NCBI GenBank assembly: GCA_004026145.2
Contig: CP034975.1
Location: 16,279,546 to 16,343,545 of the forward strand
Source of the DNA: Takifugu bimaculatus
Lineage: Eukaryota; Chordata; Actinopteri; Tetraodontiformes; Tetraodontidae
Reading direction: 5' to 3'
Length of the DNA stretch: 64,000 nt
The notes under the pieces were generated by a model that worked only from the letters and a program-made list of their open reading frames with translations, was not told where the DNA came from and searched no databases. Numbering within the stretch: position 1 is the stretch's first letter; every line of letters starts with the position of its first letter. Position numbers and translations under genes: made by a program. Positions 23,931 through 42,545 of the stretch are shown here, piece after piece.

Positions 23931-26479
23931 CACAAGCGTACTGTACATCAGCAAGTGTCACTTTGACCGAGCTTTCATCAGCGTGACAGGACGTGATCAA
24001 GGGCAGTCCTGTGATGTGTCCGCTGGGCCTCCGTAGGGCCGCACTGTCCCTCCCTCCAACTCCCCCTACCAAAACAATCCTAATGGGCTCTGATGTGCAC
24101 CTCCATCTTGCCTGTCTAATTGATGTAAATACTGCGCATTTGGAGGCGCGCTCCTTCCATCCATCCTCGCCGTCCCCTCCCTCCCTTTCTTCTAACAGTA
24201 GGGTTCAGAGGTGAGCCTGACTGAGTGATCATTAGAATGGCAACTCTTATTAGAGGAGCAGCTTGTCTGACAAGCCGTCCACATCCCAGAGAGGGAGCCA
24301 CCCTGTCTGCTTCATCTAGATCATATTACATGACACGACCTTAGAAGGGATACTACCAGTGCACTACAACACTGTGGGCCACGAGGGCACAGTGGCATTT
24401 TCAGAAGGGTCCCCTCGCCTGTCACAGCGCCTCCCTGACACCACTCCGCTCGTCTGGCTCCGATGCACTGTGTCATTTTAAGGAGGGCTACTGTCAGTGG
24501 GTATCGGGACTGTTGTGGCTACATGCCCTGGCATTTTCAGAGGCTCTCCCCGTAATGGAGCATCTAGGCTCCCTTTCGAGATCCCATGATGCCTCGGCCA
24601 GTGATTAATCGTAAGAGATGGCCTATAAAAGGTCCAGCGTGGCCAGATGCTAGCCAGGGCTTTTGCTGAACTCATATAATGGACCTAGTCTGCCAATTTG
24701 GCTCTCTTACAAAGCCTGGAAGTTCCCCAAGATTGATTCTGTTCCTATGTAGCGATGCCCTGGGGGCCGAATGTTGAGGATGCACTGTTGCGAAAAATGT
24801 TGTGGTGTGTTAGTGTCAGCAGAGAAGACCGGCTTATGATTGGAGACACAAGACATGGCGAAGGTGCTTACCCATATTTGCATGCAGCCGCTGTTTTCTT
24901 TCTTTCTTTCTTTTGTTTTTTTTAAGCCAATTTATGTTTTTATCATTTCTTAAGACAAAGAAATGCTCTCTGGCTGTGTGTTTGGGGGGTGGGGGGGTGC
25001 AATCAGTTGCAGCAGGAGCTTTCTGAAACTGTTTTACAAAACAAAATGAAGCCGCCAGACCTTTATTGAAAAATACAGTGCAGTGAGACGGAAATTTATT
25101 AACTGGCACCAGTTAATGTGAGCATTATTCATTTCTGGTGAGCATGAAAAATGATCTAAAGAGGTTTGAAATTGCAGACGCGCAGGCTGACTGCACAGCG
25201 GCTCGGAGTCGCTGGTTCGTTTCATCCTCGTGCAGGGGTGTTTCGGGTGAGGAGGCGGCGAAAAGGAGGGACATGAGGGACGGCGGGAGGTAGGGAGGGG
25301 ACGAGTGCAGGCCCCCTCTTTCTGGACAGTGGAGCTTTCCAGTGACAGCTGTGCTTCTCTCACGAGGGGGCGGCAGCAGTACTGGGAGAGAGGCTGCTTG
25401 GGACAGATGGACCTGCCCGGCGCCACCTCCCCTCTCACCTCCCACGACAGCTTCTCTTATTAAAAATACATCCCGGCCATAATCAAAGTGCAGCTGAGTA
25501 GACGCATATGCTGCGTGCGAGCGAGGAAGTGGCAAACTTTGTGGGATTCGGTCCGATTTTACGCCGCTTCCAGACAGCAGCGAAGTTTCACCTGAGGGTT
25601 GCGTCAGTTCGCTACTGTTGGACTTTTAACGGTGACATTTGAGCCTCAGAGGACGCGCTAACTCGTTCTACCTGTCCACTTTTTTAGTCGAGCCCTCGCT
25701 TTAGTGAAATTTGTGGTTAACCACACTTCATTTCATCGCTGTGACCTCTGGGCCCGTGCGTGCGGTAGCTAACAGAGGCAGAAAATGCTACCAGAGTCTG
25801 AGTTGACTCTTAGGTTTGCTCTCCGTAGGAGCTGGCGGGCAGGAGTCAGTGCCAGTGGCATATGGCTTACCACTGGACTAAACATTCATAGCAGAGACAG
25901 GCCCATCAGTCATGGCCGTGGCCGGAGGAGGGGAGAGAGCAGGTCTCTGATGGATGGTGTTCAGGACTTTTACCTGCTGTTATAACATTGCCTCCCAAAC
26001 ACGCGCTCCCCGAAGCACACGTGACATTAACAACTGTATCATATCGGTCGAGGAGGGCCCGCGTGTACGCTCATCATGTACGCCAGGTTACAGCAAATAA
26101 CAAATACGCCTCTTAAACCCATTGCACGGAACCCCAGGTCAAGCCTTTGTAGACCAATTAATGCAGAGCATCTGCTGTACGGAGGGAGCATGCTACAGAA
26201 CCTGCTCGCCATTTTCAGGAGCAAAGCTGCTTCCTGCCTGCTCCAACAGTTTCTATGGCCAGAGAAGGCACGAGACGGGGCTCTTCGCTTAAACCAAATT
26301 AATCCATTCTGCAGGGATCCTTTTTCGGGTTTTCTGGTGAAACTGGCACGCCTTTGTTCCTCCTTGAGCCCCGGCGTTTTTTCTGCCAAATTTAACAGAA
26401 GGCTCGGAGGGTAACAGGGGTCCAACCCGGTATCACCTTCTGGAGCAAAGCAACTAGCAGAGAAAGACAATCAGCCTGA

Positions 26480-26770
26480 ACCCTGCTGTCTGCAGCACAA
26501 AGTGAAAAGACTCTAATTGGGCTTTTTTACGCTGCATTTTCCTGCAGGATTGCTGGATCATGAAAAAGCAATTAAACCTCCGAGCTGCAATTCATTCATT
26601 CCCATTTTTTTTATCCTTTCACTGGAAAGGGCCAAATTTGAAATCACTTATACGAGAGTCATGCCTTTTATTATTTCATTGTTTGTTTTTTAATGTGAGC
26701 GAGAGCAGCTGTCTGCTTTAGGAGCGTAATCACACATGGAGAATTGACTCCAGCCGCTTTTCTTCACTTG
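26480..26770. promoter_or_regulatory. Candidate conserved non-coding element upstream of shox
   Basis: A non-repetitive, AT-leaning block about 6 kb upstream of the shox promoter. It has TCTAATTGGG and AGCAATTAAAC homeodomain-type cores, a GCGTAATCAC motif and a CAGCTG E-box, and no open frame. Its texture resembles vertebrate developmental enhancers. Conservation itself cannot be seen from one sequence. Confidence 0.2.
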
Positions 26771-27091
26771 TAATGTAAAAGTTTGAATTCAGACCCTTTA
26801 AACTTCACTGTGGATAAAACATAAATTTAAAAAACCAATCTGTTAGAATATAAAAAGAATATAATGCACATCCTGAGGGAGCTGTAGTTCTTAATATCTG
26901 GTCTAGAGGCAGCGCTGCCCACAAAATTCAGCTCAGGACGGAGGGGGAAAATAATCAGAATAAGCTTCATCTATAATCAGCTGAATTCAGAGTTTCTAGT
27001 TTCCTCTTTTACTGTAAAACATATATTTTTCTCATTCAAACATTAAAAAGCTAAACATTATGATTTATAGCTAAAATGTATCTATTAATTT

Positions 27092-27213
<122 letters not shown>

Positions 27214-27656
27214 TTCTTTAGACAGAATTCCATTAAGCATAGAAAAATATGAATTTATTTTTTCTTCACAAAATGTTTTAATGTAAATTCTAAATTTCAT
27301 TTGGCCCATTTTTAGATCGACTGTGAGTGATCTAAAAAAAAAGGAAATAACTACACTAAAACATAATAATAAATATATCAGAAATAAAACATGAATTAAT
27401 TGGATGCTATTTTTTCTGATTATACTGACTACTAATTACACATTAATAACTCATAATTATTATTGTTTGATGTGTTGTTTTTATCCATGATTTGGGCTCC
27501 ACGTGTTGACCACCAGCCCCACTGCTAAATCAAGCATTGTTAACCAAGCACTTAACTATCTCATAACTCTAAACGTTCCACTCCGCAGAGTCCATACATT
27601 GTAAATTAGGTCTGTTAATGTAGTCAGAGCAGAGGCAGGACAGTGGTGGGTGTAGC

Positions 27657-27683
27657 CACACACACACACACACACACACACAT

Positions 27684-27727
<44 letters not shown>
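27657..27727. repeat. (CA)n microsatellite
   Basis: A CA run of about 70 bases with a single CATC interruption near 27681. Confidence 0.95.
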
Positions 27728-27729
<2 letters not shown>

Positions 27730-29402
27730 TTTGGCTTTGCACGTTTGTTACTCACACTACGCACAAAGTGATCAACTATCACACCCCAGACGGTGAGATG
27801 TCAACATGAAATACCTTCATTTGCATCAGCTTTAAAAAGTGCCTGACTTCTTGTTATGCCAGCCACCCACCAGTGTCTCCATAAAATTCACTTTAGCCAC
27901 AGGGGTCCCGAGACCCTGCTAAATACTGCCCCAATACTGCTGTCAACAGTCCGTCAATCACATGACAAATCCTACTGATTAAACACAGCATCGCTGGCTG
28001 CTTCACAATGGACGGGAGCCGGCTGAATTAAGCCCGGACGTGTCCAGAACGCTCATCATTAGATTGCTTGTGGACATTTGTGGACGCATTTCAGATTATG
28101 CAAACTTTCAATTCTTTTACAGGCGTTTTCATCTTTCCTCAGTAACATTAAATTCTATTCGACAAAACCAAATCTGCTTTGTGAAAGTTTAGAAATCAAA
28201 ATTTTAAAAAAGCAGCGTTACACAGTTACACTGTAGTTTATTTCTACAATTTGAAAAAGGAAAATTAAAAGCAACTCTTACATTTTTGGCATTGATTGTA
28301 AATGGGCAGATCACAAAAATCTGTGTTGCTCAGAGTGTGTAAGCAGCCAGTAAGAGCATCGGACCGCCTGACAGACCCACTCCATACAGCCCTGCCATGA
28401 CTAAATCGAAGAAGTTTGCTTTAAAGAGGAAGGATTTAACTTAACCTCCTTTCAACCTGCTAAAAGTGTTTTTGTAATTAAACCCATACAATTAACGCAG
28501 ACAAGCAGGGGTCAAAGGGCACCGGCTCGCCGTTGTAAAGGGATGTAGGGAGAGGGAGGAGGAGAGAGACGGCCTGATATGGGGTTAGGAGGCTGCATGC
28601 AGCTGCACTACGCCAACGCTGCAAGCGGGAGAAGGAAAAGCAACAGTGAATGAATGGAGGCTGAGGCGGGGAGGGCTGGCACCTTGACTGGAGTCATATA
28701 GATTTCAGCATTCAGGCTATAGAGCAGCCCAGGAGTTAACCTCCAGAGCCCAGTGTTTATTCTGGGACTGTGTTTCAGATCTGGGGGAGATCGAATTCCC
28801 TGTCATCAAAGACGTGGAGCTGCTGAAGCAAAGCTTTTAGCTGCTCCATAAAGCCTGACATGAAGCCAGTCGGAGCAGCCGCGCTGGTGTGTGACCCTGT
28901 TTTTACTGTAAATACAAGTGCACATGGCTGGGGTGGATGCAAGGGCAGCACAAACATTGCAAAATCATTAAAAGATTAAAGAGACAATATGGAAATAAGC
29001 CTGACGTATAGGAGGTGGGTTGAGTGTGTTGTTTTAAGCATTACGCTGTAAAGTGTGCTTGCATTTCCCGAGCTGCACAGCTACACTACGGCCTTTTTGA
29101 CAGCTTCTGTGTTGCACTGATTTATAAAGTAAAAATTAATCCATTGCATATTTTCTTCCATTTAAATGTACTCGATATAACAAATCTCAATCATTCTCCT
29201 GTGTTGTGTCTGCTCCCTTTAAAGCTTATTTTGTTAATCTCAACTTCGCTCGATGACACAGACGCTTTATTTTCCTGTTTCTGCCCCCAAAAAATAGTTG
29301 CGACGTCAGCTTGAGTCCAGTCTCCTCTGTCGTTTGTCTTAAAAGTGAGAGATTCTGGGAGTTCTGGACGAAGCTGACAGCCGCCTTTAAAAAGCCCAGA
29401 GA

Positions 29403-29432
29403 TTAAATAAATAAATAAATAAATAAATAAAT
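29403..29432. repeat. (AAAT)n microsatellite
   Basis: About seven ATAA tetranucleotide units. Confidence 0.9.
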
Positions 29433-30215
29433 CTGTCCAACCAGCCATGAAATCATAATGGATCTCATTCAGATGCCACAAAGAAGGTCCACTTATTATA
29501 GCGGACCCTTTCAAAACACGGGTACTTCCATGGCTGCCTGCACCACATGAAAGTATTTAATAGAGTGAAGTGAGGCCTGTAAACACAAAATGAATGAAAT
29601 TAAAATGTCCTTCAGCCTCTGCATCCACTGAGTTAATTGTAATTATGGGACACTGCTGCTCTGCAGTTAAATCTGATTTCTTCCGTCAAATCGCTGCTTC
29701 CATATAACTCTAACTAACTAGATCATAAAAACATAACATGAAGGTGTAGAATGCCCTTATCAAGTTAGAACCCCCCTTTATTTTAAATGATTGTGTGAAA
29801 CGTGGACAATTCTTAAATGACACAAAAAGAATGTCCATTGATTATGAGAGTCATGAGGGAGTCTCTGCACATCCCTGCACAAACAGCTAGAAGGGCTGCT
29901 CCACCGCCATGATCTTAGTGGGCTCTTAGCGTGTGACCAATGTCACGGGCCTCATGGCCTGATGGACACAGCTGTCCTGCCGCAGGCTATAAGAGGGAGG
30001 AAGGAAAAAATACACAGACACAGATACTGACAAAACAGGAGCATATAAGTGTGTGTGTGTGTATGTGTGTTGTGTGTCTTTATTCCATCCATTGTTGAAG
30101 AGTTTATAGTGTGTTATGACAGGGCTGCCAACAGAAACCCACAGAATTATGGCTTCATGTTTCCATCCTGAGCAGAGTTCAACGCGATGCGCTCAACACA
30201 CTCATTCACACAGTG

Positions 30216-30217
<2 letters not shown>

Positions 30218-30275
<58 letters not shown>
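30218..30275. repeat. (GT)n microsatellite
   Basis: A GT run of about 58 bases. Shorter GT tracts also occur at about 30048-30077 and 31130-31170. Confidence 0.95.
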
Positions 30276-30277
<2 letters not shown>

Positions 30278-31502
30278 CTCGCTGTAAGTTGTGTTGGGCC
30301 AAAGCAGCTAGTAAATGAAAACGTAATATGAGTTAATAATTAATATGAAATAGGCTCAGTGTTCGTTAGTGGGAAAGTAAAGGGCAGCATATTCCACCTT
30401 AGATCAACAAATATCTGTTGACATAGCATACTTTGGTAAATGTTTATCATTTAAGATTTTGTGTATGTCGCATTTTTCAAAATTCAGAAAGATTAATCCA
30501 CAAAGTTTTGCACCAAAAAGGTTCATTTTATCATTTAATTTTTGAACCCAGTTTCAGAAGTGCTGTTTTTGTGCTAGAAAACTGTCCCACGCTGGTCACA
30601 TCTATTAAAGACGGTGCTCTGAACGGCTTGGACTCTATAAATGCCCCATTGTATTGTAAAGACAGTGTGGTATGGAGCAATAATTAAATCCTAAATAAAT
30701 AAAGGCGCTGGAGTGAATAAGAGCCGCAGAGTTGCTGTGAGGTCCTGTCGGCGGTGGCTCCTCGGTGAGGGCCTCTCTGTGGCTGACAAACGGAAGCAGA
30801 GCTGGACGGGGATGGGGAGGCACAGAGCACGTTAGGAGCCGAGGAAGGAGCCACATGTGCCGGGACCAACCGACACGGCTCACGCTGTCAACATGCTGAC
30901 ATATACATACGCAGACGCGGAGCTCCAGATACACACCGGTGCGCGCGCGCGCACACACGCGCGTGCTGCAGGGCCGAGCCAATTAACACCCTGCCACCGC
31001 ACAAATCATTTTCAGAGCAGTGGTGAAACCGAGGAGAGGGCCGTGGAGAGTCACGCACGCAGTGGACGGACAAGGAGGTGAAGGAAGCAGGCTGCAAGCC
31101 ACGATAACGAGTCAAACCCGCGTGTGTCTGTGTGTGTGTGTGTGTCTGTGTGTGTGTGTGTGTGTCTGTCTGTCCGTGTGTACGTGCGTGCGTGTTGTTG
31201 CAGTGCAAACCTCATTTACCAGTAATTCTGGGCAAAACCGCTCTTCGGATCTTTGAGAGATCCAAATTAAAAAGCAAGCGTGAACTTCATACACTCAAAA
31301 TAATGCAAGTTAACGATTTGAGAGCTTGTTAAAATTGCATCTCGCTGCTAAAGATGGTGACGGTTAGGACAAATTTGTCTTCATGCCCGGTTTAAAACGC
31401 AACCATGACTGAAGGCGCACGTAGCCTCTCAACCAGAAAAAAACGGTTCAATTCCCTGAAGTTTGTCTCTGAAACCAGAAGATGGCAACATACCTCTGGC
31501 CG

Positions 31503-31602
31503 NNNNNNNNNNNNNNNNNNNNNNNNNNNNNNNNNNNNNNNNNNNNNNNNNNNNNNNNNNNNNNNNNNNNNNNNNNNNNNNNNNNNNNNNNNNNNNNNNN
31601 NN
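31503..31602. other. Assembly gap of exactly 100 N
   Basis: One hundred N residues. The round size suggests a placeholder for a gap of unknown length. It lies about 1 kb upstream of the shox promoter, so upstream shox sequence may be missing. Confidence 0.99.
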
Positions 31603-32204
31603 GGGCTGAGATATGAGACTTTCACAGTGGCGGGCCGCTCAGGGCGGCACACCCTGGGGATCACACTCCTCTCCGGGCCTTTTGTGTCTGCCTGCTGGAC
31701 TGATCAGCGACTTAGATAACGTTAAACCATTATGGGCTCACTTATTCCCATGAAAAGCCTGTAAATGGAGGGAGAGCCTCTTTCCACACTGATATCTATT
31801 GATTTGTTGCCCACATTTCCCATCGAACAGCGTTGCGCATTACAGGCGAATACTCGGGAGAGACACGAATTTATTAAACCCAAATATTATTTACAGCTTC
31901 CTCCCGTGTGAGTTGTGTTGGTGGTCATTTTAATGCTATTTACGTTTATGGCTATCAAGCAAGGCAGACTTTTTGTTTAGGAATTTATTAAATTCGTGAA
32001 AACGAAGTGATAGTTACAGTTTTTAGCGATTATCAACGGTGCATTTTTAACTGTTTTGGGCGGATATTTCTGAAAGCCCACGTTCTAAAATTCTTTACAT
32101 TTTTTTTGTTATTAATACAAATCTGGTAGATTATTAATAGTTGAAAGTTCATCGATAAACTCAGCACAACCCGATGTGTGAAACCATCTTAATGTTGCAG
32201 TCCC

Positions 32205-32235
32205 AATAAATAAATAAATAAATAAATAAATAAAA
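32205..32235. repeat. (AAAT)n microsatellite
   Basis: About seven ATAA units, roughly 320 bases upstream of the shox TATA box. Confidence 0.9.
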
Positions 32236-32481
32236 ATTCCCACCGAACCATTTGTAGATCCTAATCGTCTTAATTAAATTCTCGCCGAATTCGTCTGCGC
32301 CAGCAGCATCTCCAGCCTCCTCGCGCGGCTCAGCCACCCCGCGCACTTTAATGACAGCATAATTCAATTAACCACGTCCACCAGCTCCGTCATTGATTTG
32401 TGTGTGGGGGGGGCAAAAGCTGGTGAAAGTTGAATTCTGCAAAGTCGGAGCGGCCCATAATTGCTCAAGACGCGCGGATTC

Positions 32482-32560
32482 GAGGGAAGAAGGGAGTTGG
32501 GGGCGAGGGTGGGGTTGGGAGGGGGGTGGGGGGTGGCCGAGGTGGCCGTGTATAAATAGT
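32482..32560 (+). promoter_or_regulatory. shox: shox core promoter: G-tract plus TATA box
   Basis: A canonical TATAAATA lies at 32551-32558, about 200 bases before the shox ATG, predicting a start near 32580. Directly upstream, 32482-32537 is almost pure purine on this strand with many runs of three to six G separated by one to three other bases, which meets the usual G-quadruplex pattern. The predicted leader (about 32580-32757) has no upstream ATG, and the start codon has a strong context (GCCATGG). Human SHOX has two promoters with very different leaders; I can place only one here. Confidence 0.65.
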
Positions 32561-32757
32561 GTGCTCTCCAACACGCAGTCACAACAGCAGGAGTGATCTC
32601 ACCTCTTCTCCTCCCTTCCTCTCTACCGCCGCTGCCAGCCTCCATAAAAGAGTGTATCCGTGCGCAGAAGCGGTGCTCCAGACGCGGCGGTGTGTTCCGA
32701 CCCTTCACGGTGGATTTCCCCGAGCAGGACCACTACTGAAAGTGACAGAGCCCGGCC

Positions 32758-39252
<6,495 letters not shown>

Positions 39253-39840
39253 CCCCCACCTTGCTGCCCCTCCGCTCGCCTGATGCCCATAATCACCTCT
39301 CACACAAGACTGGGCCTGTGAAAGGGCCGTGACACTCACAGCTAAAACTAAACTAAACAAAAACACTGAGTGAGAATGAAAGAAAGGAACACATACAGAG
39401 GGGAGAAAGAGTGTGTGACAGAGAAAGAGGGAGAACAGCGAAGGAAGAGTTTTCTTTCTAAGAAAAAGAGAAGGGATTGGGAAAATTGTCACAAAACCAG
39501 CTGCCAAAACAAACCACTTGTAGAGAATGGTAATTAAATACCAATGAAATCACCTTTTACTTTTCGCCCCAACAGGCAGGACTTCTGCGGGGCCAGTGGC
39601 TCAGTCCACTCAGAGCACGCATCACATCCCCCGGACCATACAAACACACGTGGATGTCTGTCTGAGGGCCGGGCCGGGGCTCATCAGACCAGAAGAGGGT
39701 AGAACAAAGCCACGGGGCAGCCCGGGCCGCTGATGCCGGCTGCCGCCGTGTTGACAGTGAAATGAGTGTTAATGTTGACAGCACAGGGAGGGAAAGGTCC
39801 CAAAAATCCAGCAATCATCGGAACAGCCCTCGCCTTTATA

Positions 39841-39862
39841 CCCCCCCCCCCCCCCCCCCCCC
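39841..39862. repeat. Poly(C) run in the shox 3' UTR
   Basis: Twenty-two consecutive C, then GT and six more C. Its length is likely to be miscounted in sequencing. Confidence 0.9.
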
Positions 39863-40701
39863 GTCCCCCCAAAGCTCATGATACAATTGAAGAAGAAAAA
39901 CACGACAAAAAACAGGCCGTATCCGTCTCAACCACTGTGTTCGCTGCTGCTGCCGAGTTCACGAGCTCTAACGGAGGAACCGTTCTGTTTCCGACCCTCT
40001 ACCCCCCCCACCGCCCCGTGACTGGTTCTAACACTGCCCTTCCACGCGAGGAGTGTTTCCCTGATAAGTTCCTCTTCCGCTGGACGTAAACGTTGTCGCT
40101 GAACGAAAGCAACAACCTGTTTTTTTGCCCTGCGGCCGAGCGGAGCAGAGATCCTGACGGTGGGAACGTGTCAGCATTTCTCCTACTCTTTCTCTATCGT
40201 TCTCTCCGTCCTGGTTTCCTTTTGGTTTTTTGTGTTGTATCCTGGGTAAAGAAGTGAAAATAACCTTTGCACTTCGGGTCTCGTACGTGGGTGTTTACAA
40301 AAGGCACTACAAGCAGATACTACTTTAATGATTAAAGGGGAGGGGGGTTGATTATTGTCATACGATCAGCAAATAGGCGCTATCTTGGATAAAGGGTATA
40401 CATGTGTATTTTTTCCTCTTTTTTTGTAATTCTGAAAATAAAAAGAAAGCATCAGTCAGACTGAAATGCAATGGTGTGCAGTTTAAGTGCAATACTGTAA
40501 ATAGCGAAAAAGTGAAAAAAAGAAAAAACAAAAACAGCTAGCAGTTACTCCTCAACGAAGAAAAGACCTGAGAATTCCTTTGTTGTTTTTCATGCACTGT
40601 TAAAGTGTCTCTTCTTTTGCCAAACATGCCCGTTTTTTACAGCAGTGTATATTTCATTGCGTTTGACAAACGTCCCACATGATGCCGATATGCCAAAATG
40701 G

Positions 40702-40707
40702 AATAAA
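40702..40707 (+). terminator. shox: Candidate shox polyadenylation signal
   Basis: An AATAAA embedded in GGAATAAAGCAG and followed by T-rich and GT-rich sequence within 30 bases. This is the best single context of the three candidates. Confidence 0.5.
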
Positions 40708-42129
40708 GCAGTTTTTATACATCAGGAAGAGTTGTCATGAGCACATTTTTGCAGAAATGAGGCTTCGGTTATTGATTAATGGTTTCAATTGAAGCGTTTT
40801 ACTACGACACCAATGTAAGAAAAATCTGTTGGCTTTTGGAAAATGATCTCTGCGGTATTTGTAATGAGTAACTAATTTCTGCATGTTAGAAGAATTTTAT
40901 TAACTTCAAAAATGGTTTTTCCTTTAACGTTTGCAAACACTGTTGAGAGCTGAGTGAAAGCGTGGATCTCCGTACCTCTAACAGTCTCCAAAAAGCATTT
41001 CTGACCTCCGCTTACATTTGTTTATCTATGTCTCCACTTTAAATTAAACATAAAGGTGTTTTATTTATTATTTTTGTTTCAAAGTTTATTAAAAAAAATC
41101 AGTTGAACAACAAGTGTACATTTTCTCATTTATTTTCTTTTTTTTTTGTATTTTTGCAGTGGTTCCTTTAGAGATGTGGCTTTATTGCATTGTTTGCCTA
41201 AAAAAAATCTAGCGTGTCCAAGTTTACAGACATTTCAGGGATGGCTGAACTGAACAATACTTCATGCAATTTCTTGTTCCCATTAAAATGATTGTCATTT
41301 CACATGCAAGCATGCCTAAACATGAATCATCGTACAGGTTGTTTTTTCCCCCCTTTTGGCTCAGAAAATATGAATGTACATCTTGTACAAGTAAACTATC
41401 AATAAAGTTCTAAATATTTGTACTTGAGTTTTAAAATGCTTGTAAATCTTGGTGGGGGACCTGGAATTCCATGCAAAAAATAAACATATCTGCCATGAAA
41501 GTATCCACTTTGATTAAGTTGAGACAGCGTTTTTTTCTCTCCAGGCAGTAAGAACAGCCGGAGCAAAGCTTTTCTATTGTCCTGATGTTCTCTCGAGCAC
41601 TCGTGAGAATCAGTCGATCAATGTCAGCAACAGTCTGGAGCTGACGCTCACACAGACCTGACCTTCCCCCATCATGTCCAATCTGAGCCCGGTGCCAGCA
41701 AGGAAAATAGAAGAGCTATGAAATCCAGATGCAGCCAGATTCTGCACCCTCGGTGAGCTAAATCTCGCTCTGCCTGCGTTTGTCAAAGTGACATAGACGG
41801 GACTGGTATGGAAAGTGGGGCTGCGATGTCGGCAAATAGGAGCAAGATGGTTGAAACCGGAGCAGGCAGCCTGTAAGTTAAGAGGGAGAGTAGAAGACAA
41901 GCGATTTAGGGGATATCGTACATATGAAACGTAATCTTCTTTGAGCTCAAAGCTACAACAGGATCTTTTACTCCCTGTTTCAACAGCAGTGAACATTGAA
42001 CAGATGTCATGAACGGGGCAACAGTTAGCATGAGCACATCATATCTGTGCATAAACACACACTATTGTGTTTTTCCTATTAGATTTAAAAAAAATAAATA
42101 AATCGAAATATCTTTTATTTATTTATTTA

Positions 42130-42545
42130 TTTTTCTTTTTGAGTGCTATAGTTTCCACTGGGCGTTTGATTCCAGATGTGTGTACACAATGTAATTACAG
42201 CATGTGGTATAGTGGCCTATTGTCTGCGACTAATGCAGGAATTAGCCCAAATGGCATCCTGTTGAGTGCAGAAACCCCGACGAAGGTCGCTGCATGTTTA
42301 ATTTGTACCTCTGTGCTCATACATCAAGATTGAGTGATATGGTCGCAGACTGATGGCTCCCTATTTACCCAGTGACCCCTCCAGCTGGGGTCTGCTGGAC
42401 CTGCTCTGAAAATAACACCATCCTCTTTTATGTGGACTAATAATTAGCATGGCGCAAATGGCCATCCATCACCCACCAATGAGCCATGGCTGCTTTGTCA
42501 AAACGCCAAGCACACCATTCGACTTTTATTGGCCAGAAACAACAT
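42130..42545. promoter_or_regulatory. Candidate conserved non-coding element downstream of shox
   Basis: Single-copy sequence less than 1 kb past the last shox poly(A) signal. It contains GACTAATAATTAGCATGG, ATGTAATTACAGC and an ATGGCCATCCATC palindromic core, with no repeats and no gene-like frame. Its motif density is that of an enhancer. Conservation is untested. Confidence 0.25.

Larger units (their letters stand above)
39253..41420 (+). other. shox: shox 3' UTR with three possible poly(A) signals
   Basis: Downstream of the shox stop there is no gene-like frame. AATAAA signals lie at 40437-40442, 40702-40707 and 41401-41406. The stretch from about 40400 on is AT-rich with many T runs, as in long regulatory 3' UTRs. 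It includes a 22-base C run at 39841-39862. Alternative poly(A) use would give UTRs of about 1.2, 1.5 or 2.2 kb. Confidence 0.55.

Noticed and set aside
24600..24640. TATA-like CCTATAAAAGG suggesting a promoter
   Set aside because: No gene-like frame or exon follows within several kilobases, so a lone TATA-like string is not enough.
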